Source of the DNA: Caryophanales bacterium UBA1427
GTDB lineage: Bacteria; Bacillota_I; Bacilli_A; ML615J-28; CAG-313
Direction: 5' to 3'
Assembly: GCA_002329485.1 (NCBI GenBank)
Contig: DCTZ01000027.1
Location: forward strand, 24,245-88,244
Length of the DNA: 64,000 bases
The notes under the pieces were generated by a model, which saw only the letters and a list, made by a program, of their open reading frames with translations, did not search any database and was not told where the DNA came from. Within the stretch, counting starts at the first letter, position 1. Each line of letters opens with the position of its first letter. A program made the position numbers and the translations under genes. Of the stretch, positions 26,394-35,897 are shown piece after piece.

Positions 26394-28949
26394 TTATTCA
26401 TACACACTAATTTCGGAGAGCTGAGCGCTTTCTCCTCCGCTAGATGTGTTTGAAACAACATTGAGACGTAAATACCGGCAGTTGACCGGGTTATCGAGAA
26501 TAATTTCGACGACATTGCCGGTTAACGGATCAAATCGGCAACTCATCTGATGAATGATTTCGGTGAAGTTTACTCCGTCAGTGCTGACCAAAAAATCGAT
26601 AATCTGCGTCCGCGCTTCCCATTGCATCAGCGGCGGCAGAAACAGATTGATGTATTTGATATTGTAGGCAGCGCCGAAATCGATGGTGATGACCGCCGGA
26701 AGCGTGCCTTTTTTGGCTTCGTAGTAAGTGGTCGGAATTCCATCCACCAAATTGTTGATGACATAAACGTCTTCGTGAGGCGTTCCGCTGACCGCTTTGC
26801 CGAAACTCAGGCTGGCCGGATAAAACTCGATTTGGTTGAGGAAGGCTTCGGTCGGGCTTGCCAGCGATTTTTTGTTGTAGATGCGGATTTGGATAGCGGT
26901 CAGTTCGACCGGATTAATCTTGATATCCACGAAATTGCCGCTCGAAGGCGTAAAGTTGTAATTGTCCGAATTGGTCAGCTTCAGGAAGTTACCGCTCGTG
27001 CTGGAAGAACGGATGCCGTAAACGGCGATGTTTTGCGTCAGAAAGAACATCGATTCCGCATCCCCGTAAAGCCGGATGGTTCCGATTGTTTTGGCTTCGT
27101 CAAAAGTAATGTTGATTGAAGCGTATTCGCCTTCCGTACCGGTCCAAGGTTTGGCTTTCCAGGCAAGGCCGTTGTTTTCGTTCAGCAGATTGGCAACCGG
27201 ATAACCTTCTTTCGAATAATCGCCGCTTCCGTCGTCCCAAACGGCGGTGGAGGTACCGTGGGTTGCGGTTATCGTGAAATTGCCGGTTACTTTTACGCCC
27301 ATGTAGGCTTTGGTGAGTTCTCCGATGGCAAATTCCGGAACCATGACGCCGACCTGCTGGACGTTCGGTTTGTTGACCATTTGGACTTTCGCATCTTTAA
27401 GATCAAGGTTGTAGGCATGGTAGACTTCGGCTCCGGTCGGAGTTTTCGTGAAGTTGTAACTGATACCGGAAGTAAATTCGTTTGCGGTCGCATTTAAGTC
27501 GGAAGCAGATTTGACATCTTTATCCAAATACCGGATATTGTTGAATTTGACATTGGTTACGCGGTGGGTGGCATCGAAACCGTTGATTTTGGTATTGAGG
27601 TCGGCTTTGCCGCCTTTTACCACAATGTTGTTGAAAGTGACGTTGTCGATTGTACCGCGTTTCTGACCGCTCTTGGTCCATTCCAGGTTATACAGAATAT
27701 TCAGTTCGATGAGGAAATCGTCGTAGTTTTCCTTTTGGTTGTCCCCGTTCATTTGCGCGTCTTCAATCGTGATATTGTTGAAGATGATATCGGAAACATT
27801 AGCGTCGTCCGCATTATGAATGCTCATCGCAGGTTTGTGAAAATTGTGCAAAACGGTGATGTTGTTGAACACAACGTTTTTAATGTAATCACCGTAAGCT
27901 TCGTAGCCGATTTCCATGCTTTGGGCCAAATCGTTCCAAATCGTGATGTTTTCAAAACGGATGTTTTCGGTAACGCCCCGGTCATAGTTTTTGACAACCA
28001 AAGCATCGTCCCAGCTGCGGACGAAACTGTGCTTGACGAGGACGTTTTTGCAGGATTGAAGCGAAATTCCGTCGCCGTTGGCGCGGGCGGTTACGATTTT
28101 GATGTTGTTAATTTCAAACCCGTCCAGAAAGTAGGCATTGATGGTCCAGCCCGCCGAATCCAGGAAAGTGATTCCTTCCAATTTGATGTTTTTGGAATTT
28201 CGGATTTCAAACGGAATCGTAAATTCGCTGGCTTTGGTTCGCGGATATATATCGCCGCTGATGATCCCGCGACCCCGGATTGTGACGTTTTCGACATGGG
28301 AAGCCCGGATATTGCCGTAAACGACCGCTCCCCCCGCAAGATAAACCGTCTTTCCGCTGGTGACCGGAATCGCATCGGATTTGTATACCCCTGGGCCGAT
28401 GTAAATCATGTCGCTTGGGATATTCGCCGGATCCGGTGTGTTTTCTTCGAGCGGGTTCGCAAAAATATGGACCACATCGGTTGTTTGGTTGTTGTATTCC
28501 AAAGTATAACCAGTCGGATATTCCAAATCGAAGCTGACCGTATCGCCGTCAATCGTCGGAGTGATGTTGTAGGCTGCCGGAGTGATTTTCGCGCTGGTTA
28601 TCTGGATGCCGGGAAGCTTGACTCTGACATTGACTTTGCCTTCGAAGTCAAAGATGACAACGGGTACTTTTTTGATATTCTGTTGACTGAAAGTGAAGAC
28701 CCGTCCGTGGTTGACGTTTGTTTCGTAGACAAAGAGTTCGGTATCGTTGACCCAGACTTTCGCAAGACCGGAGGATTCCAGAATGCTCGGTCCCTCGTAC
28801 GTTACGACCTTGGTCGTATTAACCGTCTTTTTGGTCTCAACAATCGGGGGCACCAAGGAATCTTCGCCGATCGGCCCGGGTTCGTCTTTGCACTTGAAAA
28901 GCGAAAAAAGCAGCATAACCGACATAAGCAGGAAAAGTGTTTTTCTCAT
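26394..28949 (-). CDS. Beta-helix glycosidase lipoprotein (clan GH-N type) with two discoidin-like domains
   Basis: 851 residues from the ATG at 28949 (AAAGGAG upstream). The signal ends in a lipobox-like SLFKC (Cys20). An N-terminal beta domain leads to a right-handed beta-helix (about 150-500): GPGVYKSDAIPV, VYLAGGAVVYG, VTIRGRGIISG, and many NI.F.NI repeats. Likely catalytic acids are Asp near 292 (NGDGISLQ) and the pair near 313-314 (SWDDALVVK), the layout of GH28 and GH49. Two F5/8 type C (discoidin) domains occupy about 545-700 and 705-851. The GH65 neighbours favour an alpha-glucan substrate over pectin, as inference. It follows pgmB and precedes the surface protein by 28 bp. Confidence 0.85.
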   Translation of the reverse strand: MRKTLFLLMSVMLLFSLFKCKDEPGPIGEDSLVPPIVETKKTVNTTKVVTYEGPSILESSGLAKVWVNDTELFVYETNVNHGRVFTFSQQNIKKVPVVIFDFEGKVNVRVKLPGIQITSAKITPAAYNITPTIDGDTVSFDLEYPTGYTLEYNNQTTDVVHIFANPLEENTPDPANIPSDMIYIGPGVYKSDAIPVTSGKTVYLAGGAVVYGNIRASHVENVTIRGRGIISGDIYPRTKASEFTIPFEIRNSKNIKLEGITFLDSAGWTINAYFLDGFEINNIKIVTARANGDGISLQSCKNVLVKHSFVRSWDDALVVKNYDRGVTENIRFENITIWNDLAQSMEIGYEAYGDYIKNVVFNNITVLHNFHKPAMSIHNADDANVSDIIFNNITIEDAQMNGDNQKENYDDFLIELNILYNLEWTKSGQKRGTIDNVTFNNIVVKGGKADLNTKINGFDATHRVTNVKFNNIRYLDKDVKSASDLNATANEFTSGISYNFTKTPTGAEVYHAYNLDLKDAKVQMVNKPNVQQVGVMVPEFAIGELTKAYMGVKVTGNFTITATHGTSTAVWDDGSGDYSKEGYPVANLLNENNGLAWKAKPWTGTEGEYASINITFDEAKTIGTIRLYGDAESMFFLTQNIAVYGIRSSSTSGNFLKLTNSDNYNFTPSSGNFVDIKINPVELTAIQIRIYNKKSLASPTEAFLNQIEFYPASLSFGKAVSGTPHEDVYVINNLVDGIPTTYYEAKKGTLPAVITIDFGAAYNIKYINLFLPPLMQWEARTQIIDFLVSTDGVNFTEIIHQMSCRFDPLTGNVVEIILDNPVNCRYLRLNVVSNTSSGGESAQLSEISVYE

Positions 28950-28985
28950 AAATCTCCTTTCTGAAGCAAACAACTAAAAAGTTTT

Positions 28986-29645
28986 TTAACTGTTTGCTTG
29001 CATATTTATAAATTTTATTATCGGAATCAATTCGGTTAAAAAATCAATTTTGTAATCGCATTTTTCATAGGTACCGGCGTCCCCGATTCCCACCGCCAAC
29101 ATGTTTGCGTTTTTCGCTCCGTCGATGCCGCTTTTCGCATCTTCCACAACCAGCGCGTTTTCATAAGGGATTTGCAATATATCGGCGGCTTTTTTAAACA
29201 CTTCGGGATGGGGCTTGGAATGGGCAATCATGTTCCCGTCAACAATACAGTCAAAGGCTTTTGTCAAAGCGATTTTCTCAAGAATCAGTCGGGCGTTTTT
29301 GCTTGAGGAAGCAAGTCCCGTCAAAACACCCAATTGTTTCAGCTGTTCCAAAACTTCCCTAGTTCCCGGAAAGATATCGGACGAAGACAGCTCTTTTAAG
29401 GAAGCGACATAAATATCGTTTTTTTGTTTCATCAGCGTTTCCTTTTCGGCTTCCGAGTATTTCTTTTTACTGTAACTCAGAATGATTTCCAAACTTTCTT
29501 TTCGGCTGACTCCCCTTAAGCGGTTGTTGATCTTTCGGTCAAAAGGAATGCCCTCTCGGTCCGCGATTGTTTTCCAGGCCAGGTAGTGCAGTTCGTCGGT
29601 CGAAACGATTACGCCGTCCAAATCAAAGATGACTAACCTGATCAT
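28986..29645 (-). CDS. pgmB: Beta-phosphoglucomutase
   Basis: 219-residue HAD-superfamily enzyme that turns beta-glucose-1-phosphate into glucose-6-phosphate. Motif I is IFDLDGVIVSTDELHYLAWK with nucleophile Asp8 and general acid Asp10, the paired Asp typical of mutases; the cap has RLRGVSRKESLE; motif II is GLASSSKNA; the Lys is in AHSKPHPEVF; motif IV is VVEDAKSGIDGAKNA. Its start overlaps the GH65 stop as ATGA. GH65 phosphorylases release exactly its substrate, so it completes the pathway. Confidence 0.95.
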   Translation of the reverse strand: MIRLVIFDLDGVIVSTDELHYLAWKTIADREGIPFDRKINNRLRGVSRKESLEIILSYSKKKYSEAEKETLMKQKNDIYVASLKELSSSDIFPGTREVLEQLKQLGVLTGLASSSKNARLILEKIALTKAFDCIVDGNMIAHSKPHPEVFKKAADILQIPYENALVVEDAKSGIDGAKNANMLAVGIGDAGTYEKCDYKIDFLTELIPIIKFINMQANS

Positions 29646-31792
29646 GGGTTATCCACCTCCGTAACGCTTCCGGAATTTCCCGTTACCTCGATTCGGTAAA
29701 GTTTGCCTTGGAAGTGAACGGTAAATTTCAAGCTTTTTATTTGCGGAGGAAGGTGCGGTTTGAGGGAAATTTTGCCCCCATCCAGCCTCAACCCCGCAAA
29801 CCCCCAAACAGTTAGCATATATGCTCCGCCGCTTGATGCGGGGTGGGTTCCTCCGATATATATTCCTCCTGCGTATTTGCTTCCTTTTCCTTCGTAATCG
29901 ATTAGGGCGCTGTCCAAGAAAAAGCGGTAAGCCTCGTCGGGCTTATCGATTAAAGTAGCGACAAGGCCGTACATGGAGGTGCTTAAACTGGAAGTATGGA
30001 GTGTCCGCGGGGAATAATATTCGTAGTTGGCCTTTAAGACATCGACCGAAAAACGTTCTCGGAAATGCCAAAGCAGCGTTAGAACATCGGCCTGTTTAAT
30101 CAGCTGCGTGCTGCCGGCCAGTCCCCAGGCTCCGCCCAGATATTCGTTCGGATGCAGCATCCGTTTTTTCAGTTCGTCCGGCGGGATATCTTCCAAAGCA
30201 AAGTAGCCGTCAAACTGTTCGATTATTTTATTATCGTTCGGTTCAGGCAAATAAAGTTTCGCAAGCACCCGAGGCAATTTGTTTTTCAAATCTTCCATCG
30301 GGGCAATGGTTTTTCGGTAAAAAAATTGGAAAATTTCGTAATATTTTAAGAATGCATCGAAACAGAAACCGGCCATATAGTTGGTGTAGGCATTGTTGTC
30401 GACGCGTTCGTGATATTCGTCGGGACCGGTCACATCGGTCAGGACATACCGGTCCTGCCATTCCCGGTAATATGCACGGGAATAATAGAAGAGCGCAACT
30501 TCATAAAAGACCCACATGACATCTTCGGTTAGGAAGGATCCGTCGGAGGTATACCGGAAATAGCGGTCCAAGGCATAAACGACCGCACTGCTGATATGAA
30601 TCTGTTTGTCTTTGAAATACGTGCGGAGAGGTCGGTTCGTAAAAACATCCGTAACGTTGAAAAACGAGCAGGCCTCTTTTCCGTTCTCAATCGATTCCCA
30701 CGGATAATAGGCTCCCAGACAGCCGAATTCTTTAGCTTTTTCTTTGGCTTTAGGCAAGGAATCGATTCGGTACTTAAGCAAAGTTTTGGCGATTTCCGGT
30801 GCCGTCAGGGCAAAGAACGGAAACATGAAGATTTCCGTATCCCAAAAGACCGCGCCCTTGTAGACCTGGCCGGATAAACCCCGGGCGGGAATCGAGGCGC
30901 TTTGTCTGTGGTTCGGAGATAAAATAAGCAAATGGTAAATACTGTAACTGATGCCAAGTTGGGCAAGTTCGTCGCCTTCAACCAAAATATTCGCATTATC
31001 AAATTTTTTCTTGAAGTTTTCGCGGTGCAAGCGATAATGCGTTTCGTAAGGTATTGCAAGCAGTTGATCTTCAATCTTTTGATCGACCGAAATAATTGCC
31101 AGTTTGGTAAACCTAAACGTTTGGCGGGCTTTTAGACGGACTCTGACGGTCCGCATCAGTCGGTCGGGATAATCGACCGTTTTTTCGGATATTTCAAAAC
31201 CGGGATTATATGAGATTTTTTCGAGCACCGTAAGCAACAGCCCTTTTTCCTGGGTTTTACAGATATATTTCAAAAAGCCGTCCGAACAGCCTGTTTCCAG
31301 GCTTTCGAGGTGCGGACCGAATTGGTCCCAGACTTCTTTGTCGATGCCGGTATTGATTACTATTTCCGCAGGTTTTTCGGGCGTTATTTCCATCTCCATG
31401 CCAAGAAGCGTAGGGTTGACGGAGCTTACGAAGCGTTTCGCAGAAACCGTAAGACTTCCTTTGGAGGTTTGATAAACCGTTGTGCGGAAATGCACCGCTT
31501 CGTCAAGAATTATCCCTTGGGTATGGCTTAGGATTTGCGAATGCAAAGGATGGAGAGTTTCTTCGTTTTCCGGAATCTCCAAAAAGGTATAAAAGGGATT
31601 GGGAGCATTGAGCGAATCGGTCCACTTGCCGGGTACGGTATCGTATATGCCCGGCATATTCAGGGCCACCAGCTCGGTTTTGCGAAATTCCTCGAGTGTT
31701 CCCCGATAACCGAGACTCCCGTTTCCGATTAGAAATTTGTTGCCGTTTTTCTCGATATCGCTTGGACTGAAACAATCGGTTTTAACAATCAT
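29642..31792 (-). CDS. GH65 glycoside phosphorylase, paralogue 1
   Basis: 716 residues. Inverting phosphorylases of this family split alpha-linked glucose disaccharides with phosphate into beta-glucose-1-phosphate and glucose. It shows GNGSLGYRGTLEE, GAVFWDTEIFMFPF, the general acid in TGPDEYHERVDNNAYTNYM near 457, KQADVLTLLW, and the phosphate-binding HTSSLSTSMYGL. The substrate is one of maltose, trehalose, kojibiose or nigerose and cannot be read safely. Start at ATG 31792 with GGGTGG upstream; a GTG 9 bp earlier is possible. It overlaps the other GH65 gene by 11 bp. Confidence 0.92.
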   Translation of the reverse strand: MIVKTDCFSPSDIEKNGNKFLIGNGSLGYRGTLEEFRKTELVALNMPGIYDTVPGKWTDSLNAPNPFYTFLEIPENEETLHPLHSQILSHTQGIILDEAVHFRTTVYQTSKGSLTVSAKRFVSSVNPTLLGMEMEITPEKPAEIVINTGIDKEVWDQFGPHLESLETGCSDGFLKYICKTQEKGLLLTVLEKISYNPGFEISEKTVDYPDRLMRTVRVRLKARQTFRFTKLAIISVDQKIEDQLLAIPYETHYRLHRENFKKKFDNANILVEGDELAQLGISYSIYHLLILSPNHRQSASIPARGLSGQVYKGAVFWDTEIFMFPFFALTAPEIAKTLLKYRIDSLPKAKEKAKEFGCLGAYYPWESIENGKEACSFFNVTDVFTNRPLRTYFKDKQIHISSAVVYALDRYFRYTSDGSFLTEDVMWVFYEVALFYYSRAYYREWQDRYVLTDVTGPDEYHERVDNNAYTNYMAGFCFDAFLKYYEIFQFFYRKTIAPMEDLKNKLPRVLAKLYLPEPNDNKIIEQFDGYFALEDIPPDELKKRMLHPNEYLGGAWGLAGSTQLIKQADVLTLLWHFRERFSVDVLKANYEYYSPRTLHTSSLSTSMYGLVATLIDKPDEAYRFFLDSALIDYEGKGSKYAGGIYIGGTHPASSGGAYMLTVWGFAGLRLDGGKISLKPHLPPQIKSLKFTVHFQGKLYRIEVTGNSGSVTEVDNP

Positions 31793-34064
31793 GGGGTCCA
31801 CCCGTTTTTACCTTGATAGATTTATCGACCATATACAACCGGTCATATATCTGAAGTTCGAGACTTTCTCCCGAAATCCTGATTTCGGTATCGGTTTTCG
31901 TGGTTTCGACTTCGATGGTCCGGCCCCGATATCGGATTCTGAATTTCAGTCTTTCCCAGACATCCGGAAGCTTAGGCGCGATTTTTAAGTATTTGCCGTC
32001 GCTTCGCAAACCGCCGAATCCGTAGACGATGTTGAGCCAAGCCGCCGAAAGACTCGTGACATGGAGACCTTCGAAAGTATTCCGGTTGTAATCGTCCAAA
32101 TCCAGACGCGTCGCAAAACGGAAGAAATCAAAGGCTTCCTGCGTTTTGCCGAGTTCCATCGCCAAAATCGAATGAATCGAAGGCGAAAGGCTCGACTCGT
32201 GAATGGTCCGTGGTTCGTAATAATCGTAGTTGGCCGCCTTCTGTTCCGCGGTAAACGATTGATTATAAAGAAACATCATCATAAGGACATCGGGTTGTTT
32301 GATGAGATCGTTTCTGTATAAGCGATCGTACGACCAATGGGAATAAAGCGGGAATTCGTCTGTCGAAATCGTGTTTTTGTCGACGTGCGGCAGCTTGAAG
32401 AAGCCGTCGTGCTGTTCGAACAAGCGGGTATTTTCGTCGTACAGAATAATCATTTTTTGCGCTTTGGTTAAAAAGTCTTCAAGTTCGGTTTTCGAAAACC
32501 CTGTTTTTTCGGTCAGTTTCGCATATTCCGAAGGATAGCTTTGTTCCATCCGTTTCAATACTTCGCAGGCGTAAAGGAAAGTGCGTTTGGCCATATAGTT
32601 GGTATAGGTATTGTTGTGGACCATCATTTGGAATTCGTCGGGTCCCATGACCCCGTAGAAACCGAAGCCCGTTTTATCGGGATTCCAATCACCGCGGGAA
32701 GCCAAAAACCGCGCTATTTCCAAAAGCATTTCGGCCCCGTATTTGATTAAAAAGTCAAAATCGTCCGTCAGATGCACATAGTGCCAAATCGCAAACGCCA
32801 CCCCGGTCGAGGGCTGAAACTGCAGCGACGCATGTTGCCACAATTCGCACGCTTCGTCCCCGTTCAAGGTCGCAATCGGATAACCGGCTCCGCGGCAATC
32901 CAGTTCCCTAGCCCTTTGGATGGCATTGGGCAGGGTACGGTAACGGAACATCAAAAGCTTCTTTGCATCAGCGGGATTGCTGAAGAGATAGAACGGAAGA
33001 ATATATGTTTCGGTATCCCAAAAGGCATGGCCGCTGTAAGCTTCCCCGGTCAAACCTTTGGCTCCGATGTTGTTGGAAGATATTCCGCGATAGGTCTGAA
33101 ACAGATTAAAGATGCAAAAACGGATACCCTGAAGGTTTTCTTCGTCTCCCGCGATTTCGATATCGCATTCCGCCCATTTCTTCTCGAAATAGGCTCGGTT
33201 GGATTTCAGCGCTTCTTCGTAACAGCTTCTTTTTGCAACAATTTCTTCAAGCGTTTTTTTGTGGCTTGAATCCACCCCACCATGTATTACCAGGTGGCTT
33301 ACGCGTTTTTCCAATTTAAAACTTTCGCTCTTTTCGAGCTTAAAGGCAATTTGTTTGGTAAACACCATTTTTTTATCGTTCGGGTTCGATATTTCGCCGT
33401 GGCTGACGATAATCTCTTCGTCGGTCAGTAAACTTTGGCGGGATTTTTTTGTTTGGGCCAAAACCCTGAATCCGTCAGGTTTTTCCGTGCTTTCAATTAC
33501 TTTCCACGGTTTCAGACTGCCGAAGTGTTTTACGGTATAATCCAGATGGGATTTTACCAGCAAATCGGCCTTTCCTTCCAACATTCTGATTTCGATAACC
33601 TGATAAGCGTTGGTGAAATTTTCCACATCGAGCAGACGTTTGAACGTTATTTCGGCAGTACAATCCTTTTGACGAAAAATAAATCTACGCACCAGTTCCC
33701 CGCTTTGCATATCGAGGGTTCTTTCGAAATCGGTAAAACTGCCCTTTGCCAAATCGACGGGCTGATTGTTCAGATATATTTCGGTTGCCAGGTAATTGAC
33801 GGAATTTACCATAAAATGGCTTTTTCTGCTTATTCCTTTGTAAGGGGCGTTGCTTGGTTTTTCCGGAAGTTCGTACAAACCGTTGAAATAAGTTCCGATC
33901 AATGTTTCGCCGGAATAAGTTTCTTCGAAAAAGCCTCTTACCCCCATGTATTCGTTGGCAAGCGAAAAGATCGATTCGCTCGCTTTGGATCTTTTGGGGT
34001 CAAAGCCTTTTTCGATTATTTTCCAAGGATTCACTTCATAATATTTAATCGCACTTTTTACCAT
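31782..34064 (-). CDS. GH65 glycoside phosphorylase, paralogue 2
   Basis: 760 residues, close to the length of characterised maltose phosphorylases. Motifs: LANEYMGVRGFFEE, GHAFWDTETYILPFYLF, the general acid in GVMGPDEFQMMVHNNTYTNYM near 475, KQPDVLMMMF, and the phosphate-binding HESSLSPSIHS. The residues after GPDE differ from those of paralogue 1 (FQMMV against YHERV), suggesting a different disaccharide or acceptor. No signal peptide, so it acts on imported sugar. Start at ATG 34064 with AGGAAT before it; a GTG 9 bp earlier overlaps the permease stop. Confidence 0.93.
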   Translation of the reverse strand: MVKSAIKYYEVNPWKIIEKGFDPKRSKASESIFSLANEYMGVRGFFEETYSGETLIGTYFNGLYELPEKPSNAPYKGISRKSHFMVNSVNYLATEIYLNNQPVDLAKGSFTDFERTLDMQSGELVRRFIFRQKDCTAEITFKRLLDVENFTNAYQVIEIRMLEGKADLLVKSHLDYTVKHFGSLKPWKVIESTEKPDGFRVLAQTKKSRQSLLTDEEIIVSHGEISNPNDKKMVFTKQIAFKLEKSESFKLEKRVSHLVIHGGVDSSHKKTLEEIVAKRSCYEEALKSNRAYFEKKWAECDIEIAGDEENLQGIRFCIFNLFQTYRGISSNNIGAKGLTGEAYSGHAFWDTETYILPFYLFSNPADAKKLLMFRYRTLPNAIQRARELDCRGAGYPIATLNGDEACELWQHASLQFQPSTGVAFAIWHYVHLTDDFDFLIKYGAEMLLEIARFLASRGDWNPDKTGFGFYGVMGPDEFQMMVHNNTYTNYMAKRTFLYACEVLKRMEQSYPSEYAKLTEKTGFSKTELEDFLTKAQKMIILYDENTRLFEQHDGFFKLPHVDKNTISTDEFPLYSHWSYDRLYRNDLIKQPDVLMMMFLYNQSFTAEQKAANYDYYEPRTIHESSLSPSIHSILAMELGKTQEAFDFFRFATRLDLDDYNRNTFEGLHVTSLSAAWLNIVYGFGGLRSDGKYLKIAPKLPDVWERLKFRIRYRGRTIEVETTKTDTEIRISGESLELQIYDRLYMVDKSIKVKTGGPHDC

Positions 34065-34072
34065 ATCAATCA

Positions 34073-34957
34073 CTATTCCTTAATGCCGGTCGTGGCGACG
34101 CTGTCGGTAATCTGCCGTTGGAAGATACCGAACAAAATCAAAACCGGGATAATGGACAGACCAATCAACATCAGGATTTGGTCTTGGGTCATTCCGCTCG
34201 GCGGATTCATATTGACGGAATATATTCTGACCATCAGAGTCTGCTTGTCGGGAACCGAATTCAGCACCAGATACGGCAACAAAAAGTCGCTCCAGGAAGC
34301 ATTGATGGCAAAGATCGAAACAACCATCACAATCGGCAGCGAAAGCGGAAAAACGATTCTGGTGAAGATTTGCCAATTGGAAGCTCCGTCCAGTCGGGCG
34401 GCTTCGATCAGGGGTTTCGGAATCGAATCGAAATAAGTTTTAAACATCACGATATAAAAGACATTGGCTCCGTAAGAAAGCCACAAAGGCAAATACTTTT
34501 GCATAAGGCCCAGTTTTGCGATATTGCCGAGAAGCGTCCGCATATTTGTAACGGCCGGAATCATCATGGTCATCAAAAGAAGCGCATAAATGATTTTGTG
34601 TCCGGCAGGTTTCAGCACGGAAATCACATAGGCCATTAGGCCGTTGAAAAGAACCGCTGATACAACCGATCCCGCCACCACGATAATCGAGTTCAGATAA
34701 TATTTGCCGACATTCAGACGTTCCCACGAATCGAATATTTTGCTTAAACGGAAATGTTCGGGGAAGAAGGAAAACTTGGGGGAAAAGAGTTCCGACGGAT
34801 CCTTGAACCCGGAAATCAAAACCCAAAGCGGCGGAACGACGCTGATAAAAACGATGAATAAAAGAACCAAAATAAGCACAGCGTAAAACAGCTTGAAATA
34901 CCATTTTTTGTAATCGGAAAAGTTCAGTATTCCGTCAGTTTTATTTCGTAATTTCAC
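34073..34957 (-). CDS. Sugar ABC transporter permease, MalG type
   Basis: 294-residue inner-membrane subunit with six predicted helices. The EAA loop that docks the ATPase is PLIEAARLDGASNWQIFTRI near 190-208. It starts with GTG at 34957 behind a GGAGG site located within the preceding permease gene (17 bp overlap). It pairs with the MalF-type gene before it and the binding lipoprotein. No ATPase gene is in the operon, as is common in Bacillota where one MsmX-type ATPase serves several importers. Confidence 0.95.
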   Translation of the reverse strand: MKLRNKTDGILNFSDYKKWYFKLFYAVLILVLLFIVFISVVPPLWVLISGFKDPSELFSPKFSFFPEHFRLSKIFDSWERLNVGKYYLNSIIVVAGSVVSAVLFNGLMAYVISVLKPAGHKIIYALLLMTMMIPAVTNMRTLLGNIAKLGLMQKYLPLWLSYGANVFYIVMFKTYFDSIPKPLIEAARLDGASNWQIFTRIVFPLSLPIVMVVSIFAINASWSDFLLPYLVLNSVPDKQTLMVRIYSVNMNPPSGMTQDQILMLIGLSIIPVLILFGIFQRQITDSVATTGIKE

Positions 34958-35834
34958 CGTGTTGTTTCCTCCTTTCCTTGCTCAGGTAGAAATACAGGCC
35001 CGTAAGCATAAACAATATCAAAGCAACAATAACGCTCAAAGCGGCAGCTTTTCCCGCATCAAATTCCTCGAAAGCGATTTGGTAGATGAGCTGCACAAGT
35101 GTCGAGGACGCGCCGTTCGGACCGCCGCCTTTGGTCATGACGAGCGGTTCGTAAAAGACCTGGAAAACGGAAATAATCTGCACAATCAAAAGCAGTTTGA
35201 TTTGTCCTTTGAGGTGCGGAAGCGTTACGTGCCAAAAACGCTGCCAGGCACTAGCCCCTTCCAGGCGGGCGGCTTCGTAGTATACTTTGTCGATTGTCTG
35301 CAAGTTTGCCAGATAAATCAAAGAAGTCGCGCCGGCCCCTTTCCAGGTCAGAGTAAACACAATCAGAGGAATAACCGCTTTTTCGTTGTTGAGCCACAGA
35401 TTGTTGGTTTTGAACAGCGAATTCAGGACTCCGTAAGGATTCGGGTCAAACAGAAAAGTCCACATTATCGCCACCGCAATCCCCGGAACGATATTCGGAA
35501 AATAAATCATGGTCCTAAAAAGCCCTCTTAAGTGCACCACTTCGTTTAAGATGAGGGCAATGACGATCGGAAGCAGAAAACCGATGACCAGCGACCACAA
35601 AGCATATTCGAACGTGTTTCCCAAAGCTTTTAAAAAGTCAGCGCTTTGGAACAATAACCTGTACTGTTCGAGTCCCACAAACTTAACCTTGGTGGTACCC
35701 ACGGTTTTGTAAAACGAAAGTGAGATGTTTTGGAAGAGGGGAACCCAAATGTAGAACGCAAAAAGGACTAGGCTCGGCAGCATTATCGCCCAAGCCTTGG
35801 CGTTTTTCCTGATGAATTTCCAAATTTTCGGCAC
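34941..35834 (-). CDS. Sugar ABC transporter permease, MalF type
   Basis: 297 residues, six predicted helices, first one at about 17-37 (AIMLPSLVLFAFYIWVPLF). The EAA loop is YYEAARLEGASAWQRFWHV near 192-210. The start is GTG at 35834 with GGTGG and AAGGAAG upstream. It follows the solute-binding protein gene by 63 bp and overlaps the MalG-type gene. Together they import a di- or oligosaccharide. Confidence 0.95.
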   Translation of the reverse strand: MPKIWKFIRKNAKAWAIMLPSLVLFAFYIWVPLFQNISLSFYKTVGTTKVKFVGLEQYRLLFQSADFLKALGNTFEYALWSLVIGFLLPIVIALILNEVVHLRGLFRTMIYFPNIVPGIAVAIMWTFLFDPNPYGVLNSLFKTNNLWLNNEKAVIPLIVFTLTWKGAGATSLIYLANLQTIDKVYYEAARLEGASAWQRFWHVTLPHLKGQIKLLLIVQIISVFQVFYEPLVMTKGGGPNGASSTLVQLIYQIAFEEFDAGKAAALSVIVALILFMLTGLYFYLSKERRKQHGEITK

Positions 35835-35897
35835 TTTCCACCACTTCCTTTTTTAGGCTGACTTTGAATTTTTAAAAGTTTTTATTTATTCGATTAC

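Noticed and set aside
27564..28964. Plus-strand open frame of 466 codons opposite the glycosidase gene
   Set aside because: It lies fully antisense to a gene with clear domains and signal peptide; its own sequence has no recognisable motif, and long antisense frames are expected from the codon use here.
33435..34436. Plus-strand open frame of 333 codons across the GH65/permease junction
   Set aside because: Antisense to two firmly identified genes, no ribosome site and no family motif.
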